Source: 66-474 sp036279975
GTDB lineage: Bacteria; Pseudomonadota; Gammaproteobacteria; Xanthomonadales; Rhodanobacteraceae
Length of the DNA stretch: 64,000 nt
Reading direction: 5' to 3'
Assembly (NCBI GenBank): GCA_036279975.1
Contig: DASURP010000006.1
Location: 62,001-126,000 of the forward strand
Made by a program: the position numbers and the translations under genes
In this document: piece by piece, positions 15,646-24,334 of the stretch
Position numbering within the stretch: position 1 is the first letter of the stretch
Layout of the letters: each line of letters starts with the position of its first letter
Notes under the pieces: generated by a model
The model's database searches: none
Seen by the model: the letters and a program-made list of their open reading frames with translations, nothing else
What the model was told of the DNA's origin: nothing

Positions 15646-18147
15646 ATGGCCAAGAACCTCCTCATCGTCGAGTCGCCCGCCAAGGCCAAGACGATCAACA
15701 AATACCTTGGCGCCGACTTCAAGGTGCTGGCGTCGTACGGTCACGTCCGCGACCTCAGGCCCAAGGAAGGCGCGGTCGATCCCGACCACGATTTCGCGAT
15801 GGACTACGCGCTGATCGAGAAGAACGTCAAGCACGTCGACGACATCGCCAAGGCCGCCAAGGCGGCCGATTCCATCTTCCTGGCGACCGACCTCGACCGC
15901 GAAGGCGAGGCGATCAGCTGGCACATCAGCGAGATCCTGAAGCAACGTGGCCTGCTGGAGGGCAAGGAAACCCACCGGGTGGTGTTCAGCGAGATCACCC
16001 CGCGCGCCATCAAGGAAGCCGTGGCGCATCCACGCGGCCTTTCACACGACCTGGTCGATGCCCAGCAGGCGCGCCGCGCGCTGGATTACCTGGTCGGCTT
16101 CAACCTTTCACCGGTGTTGTGGCGCAAGGTCCAGCGTGGCCTGTCGGCCGGACGCGTGCAATCACCGGCGCTCAGGATGATCGTCGAGCGCGAGGAGGAG
16201 ATCGAAGCCTTCAAGCCGCGCGAGTACTGGACCGTCGAGGCCAGGCTTGCACACCGGGACGGCGAGTTCACGGCGCGCCTGGTCAAACTGAACGGCAAGA
16301 AGTTCGAGCAGTTCGACCTCACCAACGCCAACGCTGCCCATGCCGCTCGCGATGCCCTGCTGAAGGCGGCCGGTGGGCAGCTGACCGTCGGCGATATCCA
16401 GTCGAAACAGCGCCTGCGCCGGCCGACGGCGCCGTTCACCACGTCGACCTTGCAGCAGGAAGCCGCGCGCAAGCTCGGCATGGCGACCAGCCGCACCATG
16501 CGCATCGCGCAGGGCCTGTACGAGGGTGTGTCGCTGGGCGGCGAGGGCAATGTCGGCCTGATCACCTACATGCGTACCGATTCCACGCATCTCTCGGGCG
16601 AGGCGATCGGCGAGTTGCGTACCGCGATCGAGCGCGAGTTCGGCAAGCAGGGCCTGCCCGAGCACGCGATGGCCTACAAGACCAAATCCAAGAACGCGCA
16701 GGAAGCCCACGAGGCGATCCGCCCGACCTCGGCGCTGCGCACGCCGAAATCGGTGGCGGCGCATCTCACGCCCGACCAGTTGAAGCTGTACGAACTGGTT
16801 TGGAAGCGCGCGATTGCCTGCCAGATGAAACCGGCGACGCTCAATACCGTGTCCGTCGAGTTCCCGTGCGGACCGGATGCAGGCTTCCGCGCCACCGGCA
16901 CCACCGTGGTCGATCCGGGCTTCCTCGCCGTGTACGAGGAAGGCCGTGACGTCAAGGCTGCCGAAGACGACGACGAGAAGCGCAAGTTGCCCGCGCTGGC
17001 AAAAGGCGAAGCGGTGCCGCTCACCGACATCGCCACCGACCAGCATTTCACCGAGCCGCCGCCGCGCTATTCCGAAGCCAGTCTGGTCAAGGCGCTGGAG
17101 GAGTACGGCATCGGCCGGCCCTCGACTTACGCCAGCATCATCCAGACCCTGCTCTCGCGCGACTACGTGATTCTCGATTCGCGCCGCTTCAAGCCCACCG
17201 ACGTCGGCCGCGCGGTCGCGAAGTTCCTGACCGCGCACTTCACCCGGTATGTCGATTACGACTTCACCGCCAGGCTCGAGGACGAACTCGACGCGGTCAG
17301 CCGCGGCGAGGAGGAATGGCGTCCCTTGATGGCCGGCTTCTGGAAGCCGTTCAAGGCGCTGGTCGACGACAAGATGGAATCGGTCGATCGCTCCGAGGCG
17401 ACCGGCGCGCGCCTCCTGGGTGACGACCCCAGGACCGGCAAGCCGGTGTCGGTACGGCTCGGGCGCTACGGGCCGTACGCGGCGCTGGGCGACAAGGACT
17501 CGGACGAGAAATTGAAATTCGCGTCCCTGCTGCCAGGCCAGAGCATGCACACCATCACGCTGGAAGAGGCGCTGGAGCTGTTCAAGTTGCCGCGCGACCT
17601 CGGCAAGGACGCGGATGGCGAAGCAGTCTCGGCCGGCATCGGCCGCTTCGGTCCGTTCGTGAAGAAAGGCAAGCTGTACGCATCGATCAAGGGCGACGAG
17701 AGCGCCTACACCATCACGCTGGAACGCGCGAAAGAGTTGATTCGCGAGAAACAGGAGTTGATCGCCAATCGGGTGATTGCCGATTTCGGCGATGGCATCC
17801 AGGTGCTGAACGGCCGCTACGGTCCGTACATCACCGACGGCGAGAAAAACGCGCGGGTCCCGAAGGAACGCGAGCCCAAGTCCCTGACCCACGGCGAATG
17901 CAAGGCGCTGCTGGAAGCGGCGCCGCTACGGCGTGGGCGTGGCGCCTTCAAGAAACCCGCCGCGAAGAAGAGCGCGGAAAAGAAGGCGCCCGCGAACAAG
18001 GCCGCAAGGAAAACCACGGCGAAAAAGACGGCCACCAGGAAGACCGCGCGCAAAAAAAACACCGTGAAGAAAGCCCCGACAAAGAAGGCGACGCGGGCCA
18101 GGCCCGCGGCGCCGCCCGATGCGGAAACGCCGCCGTTCGATATCTAG
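15646..18147 (+). CDS. topA: DNA topoisomerase I
   Basis: A type IA topoisomerase of 833 residues from the ATG at 15646 (839 if the in-frame ATG at 15628 is used); it relaxes negative supercoils. The Toprim domain has LLIVESPAKAKT and DLDREGEAI. The active-site Tyr is at about residue 308 in TYMRTDSTH. After the core come three copies of a GRYGPY/GRFGPF repeat (topoisomerase C-terminal repeat type) rather than cysteine zinc fingers, then a roughly 65-residue Lys/Ala-rich tail resembling histone H1. The start at 15646 gives MAKNLLIVESP, the usual family start; an AAGGA lies only 1 nt before it, which is unusually close. Confidence 0.96.
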   Translation: MAKNLLIVESPAKAKTINKYLGADFKVLASYGHVRDLRPKEGAVDPDHDFAMDYALIEKNVKHVDDIAKAAKAADSIFLATDLDREGEAISWHISEILKQRGLLEGKETHRVVFSEITPRAIKEAVAHPRGLSHDLVDAQQARRALDYLVGFNLSPVLWRKVQRGLSAGRVQSPALRMIVEREEEIEAFKPREYWTVEARLAHRDGEFTARLVKLNGKKFEQFDLTNANAAHAARDALLKAAGGQLTVGDIQSKQRLRRPTAPFTTSTLQQEAARKLGMATSRTMRIAQGLYEGVSLGGEGNVGLITYMRTDSTHLSGEAIGELRTAIEREFGKQGLPEHAMAYKTKSKNAQEAHEAIRPTSALRTPKSVAAHLTPDQLKLYELVWKRAIACQMKPATLNTVSVEFPCGPDAGFRATGTTVVDPGFLAVYEEGRDVKAAEDDDEKRKLPALAKGEAVPLTDIATDQHFTEPPPRYSEASLVKALEEYGIGRPSTYASIIQTLLSRDYVILDSRRFKPTDVGRAVAKFLTAHFTRYVDYDFTARLEDELDAVSRGEEEWRPLMAGFWKPFKALVDDKMESVDRSEATGARLLGDDPRTGKPVSVRLGRYGPYAALGDKDSDEKLKFASLLPGQSMHTITLEEALELFKLPRDLGKDADGEAVSAGIGRFGPFVKKGKLYASIKGDESAYTITLERAKELIREKQELIANRVIADFGDGIQVLNGRYGPYITDGEKNARVPKEREPKSLTHGECKALLEAAPLRRGRGAFKKPAAKKSAEKKAPANKAARKTTAKKTATRKTARKKNTVKKAPTKKATRARPAAPPDAETPPFDI

Positions 18148-18161
18148 GGCCGGCTGGCGCC

Positions 18162-18725
18162 ATGCGTATTTTCGACATCGGGGAAATCGAGGCTGCGGCG
18201 ACCCTGTTGCGCGCAGGCGGGGTGCTGGCCTATCCGACCGAAGGCGTCTATGGCCTCGGCTGCGATCCGGACAACCGCGCCGCATTCGAGCGTATCTTCG
18301 CGCTGAAACGCCGACCGCCCGAGCAGGGGGTGTTGCTGATTGCCGCCGATTTCGAACAAGTCCGTCCGTGGATCGGCGATGCGCCCAAAGCCGCATTGGA
18401 ACGCGCACGCGCGGCCTGGCCTGGCGCGCACACCTTCGTTTTCCCGCGTTCGGCGCGGGTGCCGGCATGGGTGGGCGGTGGCCATCCCGGCATCGCCTTG
18501 CGCGTCACCGCACACGCGCCGTCGGCGGCCCTGTGCCGTGCGTTCGGCGGGCCGATCGTATCGACCAGCGCCAATCGCCATGGCGAGCCGCCTGCACGCA
18601 GCGCGGCCGACATCCGTGCGGTCTTCGGCGAAGAGCCGGATGGCGTGCTGGATGCGCCGCTGGGCGGCCTCGACAGGCCCACCCCGATCACGGATGCCGT
18701 GAGCGGCGCTATCATCCGCGCCTGA
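18162..18725 (+). CDS. tsaC: threonylcarbamoyl-AMP synthase (Sua5/YrdC family)
   Basis: A 187-residue YrdC-fold protein. TsaC makes threonylcarbamoyl-AMP from threonine, bicarbonate and ATP, the first step of tRNA t6A modification. Visible motifs are AYPTEGVYGLGCDP near the N-terminus, KRRPPEQGVLLIA, and PIVSTSANRHGEPPA, the conserved S-x-N ATP-site block. The length fits the short TsaC type, without the extra Sua5 domain. It starts 14 bp after the topA stop and is probably co-transcribed with it. Confidence 0.94.
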   Translation: MRIFDIGEIEAAATLLRAGGVLAYPTEGVYGLGCDPDNRAAFERIFALKRRPPEQGVLLIAADFEQVRPWIGDAPKAALERARAAWPGAHTFVFPRSARVPAWVGGGHPGIALRVTAHAPSAALCRAFGGPIVSTSANRHGEPPARSAADIRAVFGEEPDGVLDAPLGGLDRPTPITDAVSGAIIRA

Positions 18726-18743
18726 CGGAACGGGGAGTATCCG

Positions 18744-20162
18744 GTGTCGACGGTTTACGAATCACGGCAGGGCGCAGCGGCGGGGCCGTTGCGGGCGTTG
18801 CTGGCGGACGCCTCGCCGCAGAGCGTCATTGCGTGGCGGCAGGGCCGCGCCATCAGCGTGGGCCAGTTCCTGGCGGACATCGACGCGCTGGCCGCGCGGC
18901 TTCCTGCCGCGGCGGCGGCAGTCAACCTGTGCGAAGATCGCTACGCGTTCCTGGTGGCGTTCGCGACGCTGCTGGTGCGCGGCCAGACCAATCTCCTGCC
19001 GCCGTCGCGGGCAGCACACGCGATCGACGCGACCATGGCGGCGCACCCGGGCAGTTACTGCCTGGGTGATGCCGATCTCGATCCCGCGCCGCCCCACTAC
19101 CTGCGTTTTGCCGCCACTGCGGGTGGCGGCACGGCGACCTCTGCGGTGGTGATCGCCGAGGCCGCGCTCGCCGCGATCGGCTACACCTCGGGATCCACCG
19201 GCGTGCCACGCGCCAATCCCAAGCGCTGGGGCAAGCTGGCGATTTCCAGTGGCCACAACGACGCGTTGTTGCGCGCGCTGGCGGGCGGCGACTACCACGT
19301 GGTGGCGACCGTGCCACCGCAGCACATGTACGGGCTGGAGTTTTCGGTTTTGTTGCCCTTGTTCGGGCACGCGGCGGTGCACGCGGGACGCCCGTTCTTC
19401 GCTGCGGACATCGCGGTGGCGCTGGCGGAAATGCCGGAACCGCGGATCCTTGTCACCACCCCCGTGCACCTGCGCGCCATCCTGGATTCGGCGCACGCGT
19501 TGCCACGCTTCGCCGGCATCGTATCCGCGACCGCGCCGCTGGCGCGCGAGCTTGCGCGCGAGGCCGAGGAGCGTTTCAGTGCGCCGGTGCAGGAGGTGTT
19601 CGGCTCCACCGAAACCTGCGTGATTGCGCATCGTCGCACCGCCAGCGAAGCTGCGTGGACCCCGTATGCCGGCGTCACGCTGCACCCGCAACCCGACGGC
19701 ACCCGCATCGACGCGCCGCAACTCGTCGAGCCGGTGGTGCTGGCCGATATCGTGGAGGTGCCGGTCGCCGGGCGTTTCGTCCTGCGTGGCCGCAACACCG
19801 ACCTGCTGGAAATTGCCGGCAAGCGGGCTTCGCTCGGTGACCTGACCCACAAGCTGCTGGCCGTGCCGGGGGTGCGCGACGGCGTGGTCTTCCAGATGGA
19901 CGACCTCGATGCGATGGGCGTGCGCCGGATCGCCGCGCTGGCGGTCGCGCCGGGCGTGGCACCCGCCGCGGTCCTCGACGCATTGCGCCGCGATATCGAC
20001 CCGGTATTCCTGCCGCGTCCGCTCAAGCTGGTCGCGGCGTTGCCGCGCAGCGGGACCGGCAAGCTGCCGCGCGCGGCGTTGCTCGAAATGCTGAGACGGG
20101 ACTCGGGACTCGGGACTCGGGACTCGGAGAAGGATGCTGAATGGCCATCGCTTGCGCGTTGA
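18744..20162 (+). CDS. AMP-dependent acyl/aryl ligase (ANL superfamily)
   Basis: A 472-residue adenylate-forming enzyme. It has the phosphate-binding loop YTSGSTGVPRANPKRW, EVFGSTETCVIAHRR, the LRGRNTDLLEIAGKR hinge and the C-terminal catalytic Lys in SGTGKLPRAAL. The GTG start at 18744 is preceded by GGGGAG at a suitable distance. The final 20 residues after LLEMLRR (DSGLGTRDSEKD...) are encoded by the heptamer repeat at 20097-20127 and are probably a non-native extension. Size and motifs resemble ligases of aryl-polyene/xanthomonadin pathways, but no other gene of such a pathway is adjacent, so the substrate is unknown. Confidence 0.82.
   Translation: MSTVYESRQGAAAGPLRALLADASPQSVIAWRQGRAISVGQFLADIDALAARLPAAAAAVNLCEDRYAFLVAFATLLVRGQTNLLPPSRAAHAIDATMAAHPGSYCLGDADLDPAPPHYLRFAATAGGGTATSAVVIAEAALAAIGYTSGSTGVPRANPKRWGKLAISSGHNDALLRALAGGDYHVVATVPPQHMYGLEFSVLLPLFGHAAVHAGRPFFAADIAVALAEMPEPRILVTTPVHLRAILDSAHALPRFAGIVSATAPLARELAREAEERFSAPVQEVFGSTETCVIAHRRTASEAAWTPYAGVTLHPQPDGTRIDAPQLVEPVVLADIVEVPVAGRFVLRGRNTDLLEIAGKRASLGDLTHKLLAVPGVRDGVVFQMDDLDAMGVRRIAALAVAPGVAPAAVLDALRRDIDPVFLPRPLKLVAALPRSGTGKLPRAALLEMLRRDSGLGTRDSEKDAEWPSLAR
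20097..20127. repeat. heptamer array at the 3' end of the acyl-AMP ligase gene
   Basis: Just over four perfect tandem copies of a 7-bp unit (GACTCGG register) run from 20097 to 20127. Read as codons they give DSGLGTRDS, the same peptide family as in Fmt. An inverted array lies 138 bp downstream. Confidence 0.85.
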
Positions 20163-20265
20163 CTTGACGATCGGTGCTTGGGTACCCGTTTTGTTTTGGC
20201 TAAGCAGTGCCGCCCCCGATAATCTTGCGCAGGTTGTGCAGCGAGGCATCGAATGAGCGCTCCTG

Positions 20266-20303
20266 CGAGTCCCGAGTCCCGAGTCCCGAGTCCCGAGTCC
20301 CGA
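20266..20303. repeat. inverted heptamer array just upstream of purD
   Basis: Five tandem copies of CGAGTCC, the reverse complement of the GACTCGG unit, end 3 bp before the purD start codon. With the array at 20097-20127 it flanks a 138-bp core (20128-20265) that is less GC-rich than its surroundings. The pair could fold into a long stem in RNA or DNA. Confidence 0.85.
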
Positions 20304-20306
20304 TAA

Positions 20307-21605
20307 ATGAAGATCCTCGTCATCGGCTCCGGTGGTCGCGAACATGCGCTGGCGTGGAAGCTCGCGCAATCACCGCGCGTCAGCGAAGTCATCGTTGCGC
20401 CCGGCAATGCCGGCACCGCGCGCGAGCCGCGCATGCGCAATGCCGATGTCGCCGCGACCGATCTCGACGGATTGTTGAAACTCGCGCGCGATGCAGCCGT
20501 CGCGTTCACGCTGGTCGGCCCCGAAGCCCCGCTGGTCGCGGGCGTGGTGGACCGCTTCCGCGCCGCGGGGTTGCGCATCTTCGGGCCGAGCGCTGCGGCC
20601 GCGCAGCTCGAAGGTTCCAAGTCATTCACCAAGGATTTCCTGGCGCGCCACGCAATCCCGACCGCGCATTACTCGGTGTTCAGCGCGATCGAGCCGGCGC
20701 TGGCGTACGTGCGCGAGCATGCCGTTGCAAGCCGGGGCGCGCCGATCGTGGTCAAGGCCGATGGCCTGGCCGCCGGCAAGGGCGTGGTGGTGGCGATGAC
20801 GCTGGCCGAAGCCGAGCATGCGCTCGGGGACATGCTGGGTTTGCACGCGTTCGGCGACGCCGGCGCGCGGGTGGTGATCGAGGAATACCTCGAAGGCGAG
20901 GAAGCCAGCTACATCGTGGTCAGCGACGGCCGGAATTACGTGCCGATGGCTTCCAGCCAGGACCACAAGCGCGTGGGTGAGGGCGATACCGGCCCCAACA
21001 CGGGCGGCATGGGCGCGTACTCGCCGGCGCCGGTGGTGACGCCGGAAGTCGAGCGGCGCATCCGTGCGGAAATCATCGAGCCGACCTTGCGTGGCATGGC
21101 CGAAGCGGGTATCCCATTCACGGGATTCCTTTACGCGGGACTGATGGTCGACAAGGCCGGCGCACCCAGGGTGATCGAGTTCAACGTGCGTTGCGGCGAC
21201 CCGGAAACCCAGCCGATCATGCAGCGCCTGCAGTCGGATTTCGCGGCGCTGATCGAAGCCGCGCTGGACGGCAGGCTCGAGCGCGCGGAAGCGGCCTGGG
21301 ATCCGCGTCCGTCGCTGGGTGTGGTGCTCGCGGCGCACGGCTATCCCGGCACGCCGCGCAAGGGCGACGTGGTCGCGGGGCTGGACGCCGATCCTGGTCC
21401 CGACGTGAAGGTCTTCCATGCCGGGACCAGACTCGACCCTAACGGCAATGTCGTCACCGCGGGTGGGCGCGTGCTGTGCGTGTGCGCGTTGGGCGACGAC
21501 TTGCGGCAGGCGCGCGACCGCGCCTACGCCGCCGTGGATCGCATCCATTTCGACGGCGCATTCCATCGCTGCGACATCGGGCATCGCGCGCTGACGCGTC
21601 GCTGA
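20307..21605 (+). CDS. purD: phosphoribosylamine-glycine ligase
   Basis: A 432-residue ATP-grasp enzyme (GARS) that joins glycine to 5-phosphoribosylamine, the second step of purine synthesis. It begins MKILVIGSGGREHALAWKL and contains GPEAPLVAGV, SKSFTKDFLARHAIPTA, PIVVKADGLAAGKGVVVA, NTGGMGAYSPAPV and EFNVRCGDPETQ, all standard PurD blocks; length is normal. The start codon lies directly after the inverted heptamer array, so the array replaces much of the usual 5' leader. It is separated from purH, its common partner, which is not in the window. Confidence 0.97.
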   Translation: MKILVIGSGGREHALAWKLAQSPRVSEVIVAPGNAGTAREPRMRNADVAATDLDGLLKLARDAAVAFTLVGPEAPLVAGVVDRFRAAGLRIFGPSAAAAQLEGSKSFTKDFLARHAIPTAHYSVFSAIEPALAYVREHAVASRGAPIVVKADGLAAGKGVVVAMTLAEAEHALGDMLGLHAFGDAGARVVIEEYLEGEEASYIVVSDGRNYVPMASSQDHKRVGEGDTGPNTGGMGAYSPAPVVTPEVERRIRAEIIEPTLRGMAEAGIPFTGFLYAGLMVDKAGAPRVIEFNVRCGDPETQPIMQRLQSDFAALIEAALDGRLERAEAAWDPRPSLGVVLAAHGYPGTPRKGDVVAGLDADPGPDVKVFHAGTRLDPNGNVVTAGGRVLCVCALGDDLRQARDRAYAAVDRIHFDGAFHRCDIGHRALTRR

Positions 21606-21680
21606 CCTTGCGGCCCGCCAACTCGGTGGAGCATTCGTTCCCGCGTCCTTGCTAGGCTATCGCGACGACGAGGGGGTCGC

Positions 21681-23552
21681 ATGAGCCAATTCCGCCTGCT
21701 CGGCAAGCGCCGCTTCGCGCCGTTCTTCACGGTGCAGGCGCTGGCTGCGTTCAACGACAACGCCTTCCGCAACGCCACCATCGTGCTGGTCGGGTTCCAG
21801 ATGGGGCTGTCCACCTGGCAGATCGGGTTTTATTCCAATCTTGCGCCGGCACTGTTCATCCTGCCGTTTTTCATGTTCTCCGCGAGCGCGGGCCAGCTCG
21901 CCGAGAAGTACGAGAAGCACACCCTGATCCGTTGGGTGAAGGTATTCGAGATCACGGCGATGTGCGTGGCGGCGTGGGGCTTCTACGCGCAAAGCCCGCT
22001 GCTGTTGTTCATGGTGCTGTTCCTGATGGGCCTGCACTCGACAGTGTTCGGACCGATCAAGTACGCGATCCTGCCGCAGGTGCTGCGGCGCGGGGAACTG
22101 GTCGGTGGCAACGGCCTGGTCGAAACGGGCACCTCGATCGCGATCCTGGTCGGGATGATCGCCGGCGGTGCGGCCATGGCCTCGCATTTCGGCTGGACCG
22201 CCGTCGCCGCGCTGGTGATCGGCATCGCCGTGCTGGGGTTCATCGCCAGCCTCGTGATTCCGCGGGTGCCGGCGGCCGCGCCGGGACTCAAGTTCAACTG
22301 GAACCTCGCAACCGAAAGCTGGCGCGTGTTGAAACTTGCCGCAAAGCAGCGCACGGTGTTCAACTCGATCCTCGGCATTTCGTGGTTCTGGTTCTTCGGC
22401 GGGGTGGTGACCGCGCAGTTGCCCAATTACACGCGGCTGTACCTGGGCGGCGGCGCCAGCGTGGAAATCCTGGTGCTGGCGTTGTTCTCGATCGGGGTCG
22501 GCATCGGCTCGCTGCTGTGCGAGCGGCTGTCGGGGCACAAGGTCGAGATCGGCCTGGTGCCACTCGGCGCACTCGGGATGACGGTGTTCGGCATCCTGCT
22601 GTATTTCGCGCGCCACGGCACCCCGGGTTATTCGGAGCTCGACTGGATCGCCTTCCTGGGCATGCCGGGCAGCGGCTGGATCGCGCTGGACCTGACCCTG
22701 ATCGGATTGTTCGCGGGCTTCTTCATCGTGCCGCTGTTCGCACTGGTGCAGAGCCGCACGCCGCAGGGCGAGCTGTCGCGGGTGATCGCGGGCAACAACA
22801 TCATCAATGCGGTGTTCCTGGTGGTGGCGGCGGCCTTTGCATTCGGCGCGCTGGCGGCGGGGCTGACGATCCCGCAGTTGTTCCTGGTGACCGCGCTGCT
22901 GAACGCCGCCGTGACCTTGTGGATCTTCCTGCTGGTCCCCGAATTCCTGATGCGCTTCGTGGACTGGCTGCTGATCAGCGTGCTCTACCGGGTGCGCACG
23001 CAGGGGCTGGACAGGATTCCCGAAGAAGGGCCCGCGCTGCTGGTGTGCAACCACGTCAGTTTCATGGATGCGTTGATCGTGATGGGCAGCGTGCGGCGGC
23101 CGGTGCGCTTCGTGATGCACTGCAGGATATTCCGCGTCCCGGTCCTGAGCTTCGTGTTCCGCACCGCCAAGGCCATCCCGATCGCCGGCGCGAAGGAAGA
23201 CCTCGCGCTGCTGCAACGCGCGTTCGATGTCATCGACGCCGCGCTGGCCGGGGGCGAACTGGTGTGCATCTTCCCGGAGGGCGGCCTGACCCTGGACGGC
23301 GAGATTGCACCGTTTCGCAGCGGCGTCGAGAGGATCCTCGAACGCCGGCCGGTGCCGGTGGTGCCGCTGGCCCTGCGCGGCCTGTGGCGCAGCATGTGGA
23401 GCCGGCGCGATTCGAAGCTCGGGCGTGCGCGCCTGCCGCGGCGGTTCCGTGCCCATGTCGAACTGCTGGCGGGCGCAGCGGAGCATGGCGGCAGCGCCAG
23501 TGCCGCCGCGCTCGAGGCGCGGGTGCGCGCGCTGCGCGGCGCCGAAGCGTGA
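21681..23552 (+). CDS. MFS lysophospholipid transporter fused to PlsC acyltransferase
   Basis: A 623-residue fusion. Residues 1 to about 425 are an LplT-like major facilitator (FNDNAFRNATIVLVGF near the start, about 12 hydrophobic segments). The remainder is a PlsC-type 1-acyl-glycerophosphate acyltransferase with NHVSFMDAL (catalytic His near residue 458) and FPEGGLTLDGEI. LplT flips lysophospholipids inward and the PlsC domain re-acylates them. Many relatives also carry an acyl-ACP synthetase domain (Aas); that part is missing here. The neighbouring acyl-AMP ligase at 18744 could in principle supply it, but purD lies between them. Confidence 0.9.
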   Translation: MSQFRLLGKRRFAPFFTVQALAAFNDNAFRNATIVLVGFQMGLSTWQIGFYSNLAPALFILPFFMFSASAGQLAEKYEKHTLIRWVKVFEITAMCVAAWGFYAQSPLLLFMVLFLMGLHSTVFGPIKYAILPQVLRRGELVGGNGLVETGTSIAILVGMIAGGAAMASHFGWTAVAALVIGIAVLGFIASLVIPRVPAAAPGLKFNWNLATESWRVLKLAAKQRTVFNSILGISWFWFFGGVVTAQLPNYTRLYLGGGASVEILVLALFSIGVGIGSLLCERLSGHKVEIGLVPLGALGMTVFGILLYFARHGTPGYSELDWIAFLGMPGSGWIALDLTLIGLFAGFFIVPLFALVQSRTPQGELSRVIAGNNIINAVFLVVAAAFAFGALAAGLTIPQLFLVTALLNAAVTLWIFLLVPEFLMRFVDWLLISVLYRVRTQGLDRIPEEGPALLVCNHVSFMDALIVMGSVRRPVRFVMHCRIFRVPVLSFVFRTAKAIPIAGAKEDLALLQRAFDVIDAALAGGELVCIFPEGGLTLDGEIAPFRSGVERILERRPVPVVPLALRGLWRSMWSRRDSKLGRARLPRRFRAHVELLAGAAEHGGSASAAALEARVRALRGAEA

Positions 23553-23635
23553 CCATTCCGATCGATCCCGGTACGGATCGGGCGGGCCGTGGCTTGAACC
23601 GCCGCAACCCGCCTTGATCCTGCCGGGCGGATGCG

Positions 23636-24115
23636 TCAGCGGCGGCTGATGGTGAACGCGCCGACGTCGACCCCGAGATCGATGCCCTCGCCAGTGCCGG
23701 CCAGCGCCAGCGATACGGTGCCCTTGCTGAGCACCTGCGCGGAGCCGGACTTGATGACGCCGGCGTGCGCGCCACCCTGCGCGTAACGGCCCAGCACGTC
23801 GGTGATCACGTGCACGTCGGTGAAGCTGCCCTTGCCGCTGTCGATGTGCCACTTGCCGGCGGTCAGTCCGCCGCCCCGCACGGTGATCTTCACGGGCATG
23901 GATTGTCCGTTCTCGCAGGTCACCGTGCCCACGCCGTCGGCGTGCTTGTAGATCAGCGACCAGCCGGTGAGCGAGAACGTCATGCTGCAGTCGAGGTCGG
24001 CGCGGCCGCGCTCGGCCACGCTGGATTGGCTGCCCGTCGCGGCCGGGGTGGTCGCACAGCCCGTGGCGGCCACCGTGGCCAACAGGATGGCCGCGACCAG
24101 GGGGAACTTGTTCAT
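23636..24115 (-). CDS. predicted lipoprotein of unknown function
   Basis: A 159-residue protein with a lipoprotein signal (MNKFPLVAAILLATVAATGC). The mature part is Gly-rich with alternating beta-strand patterns and only one other Cys pair candidate (residues near LDCSM and VTCENG), which could form a disulfide in the periplasm. It resembles small YSIRK-unrelated surface lipoproteins only in general form; I do not recognise the family. It is convergent with the MFS-PlsC gene and divergent from hemC. I chose the ATG at 24115 because it opens the signal peptide. Confidence 0.75.
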   Translation of the reverse strand: MNKFPLVAAILLATVAATGCATTPAATGSQSSVAERGRADLDCSMTFSLTGWSLIYKHADGVGTVTCENGQSMPVKITVRGGGLTAGKWHIDSGKGSFTDVHVITDVLGRYAQGGAHAGVIKSGSAQVLSKGTVSLALAGTGEGIDLGVDVGAFTISRR

Positions 24116-24334
24116 GTCGGTCTCCTTGCGTTCGAATGACCCGTTCAGTCTCGCGGGTGAAACTGAATGCCCGGGATACGATGCCCGGCGTTGTTCAGCA
24201 ACCCCAACCCCAGCCCAACGCGGAGTGCCAGCCTGGCCTGCCAGGACCGGCATGGCGGCGGCTGCGGGGAGAAGTCCGTCGCGGTGCCGGGATGGTGCGA
24301 TACTGGCGGATCGAACCTTGGTCTGAACCCGGAC

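Noticed and set aside
18744..20162. Part of a xanthomonadin or aryl-polyene cluster
   Set aside because: The ligase type fits, but no ketosynthase, dehydratase or acyl carrier gene of such a pathway is adjacent.
20097..20303. Tandem repeats considered as a CRISPR array
   Set aside because: The unit is only 7 bp, contiguous, with no unique spacers and no cas genes.
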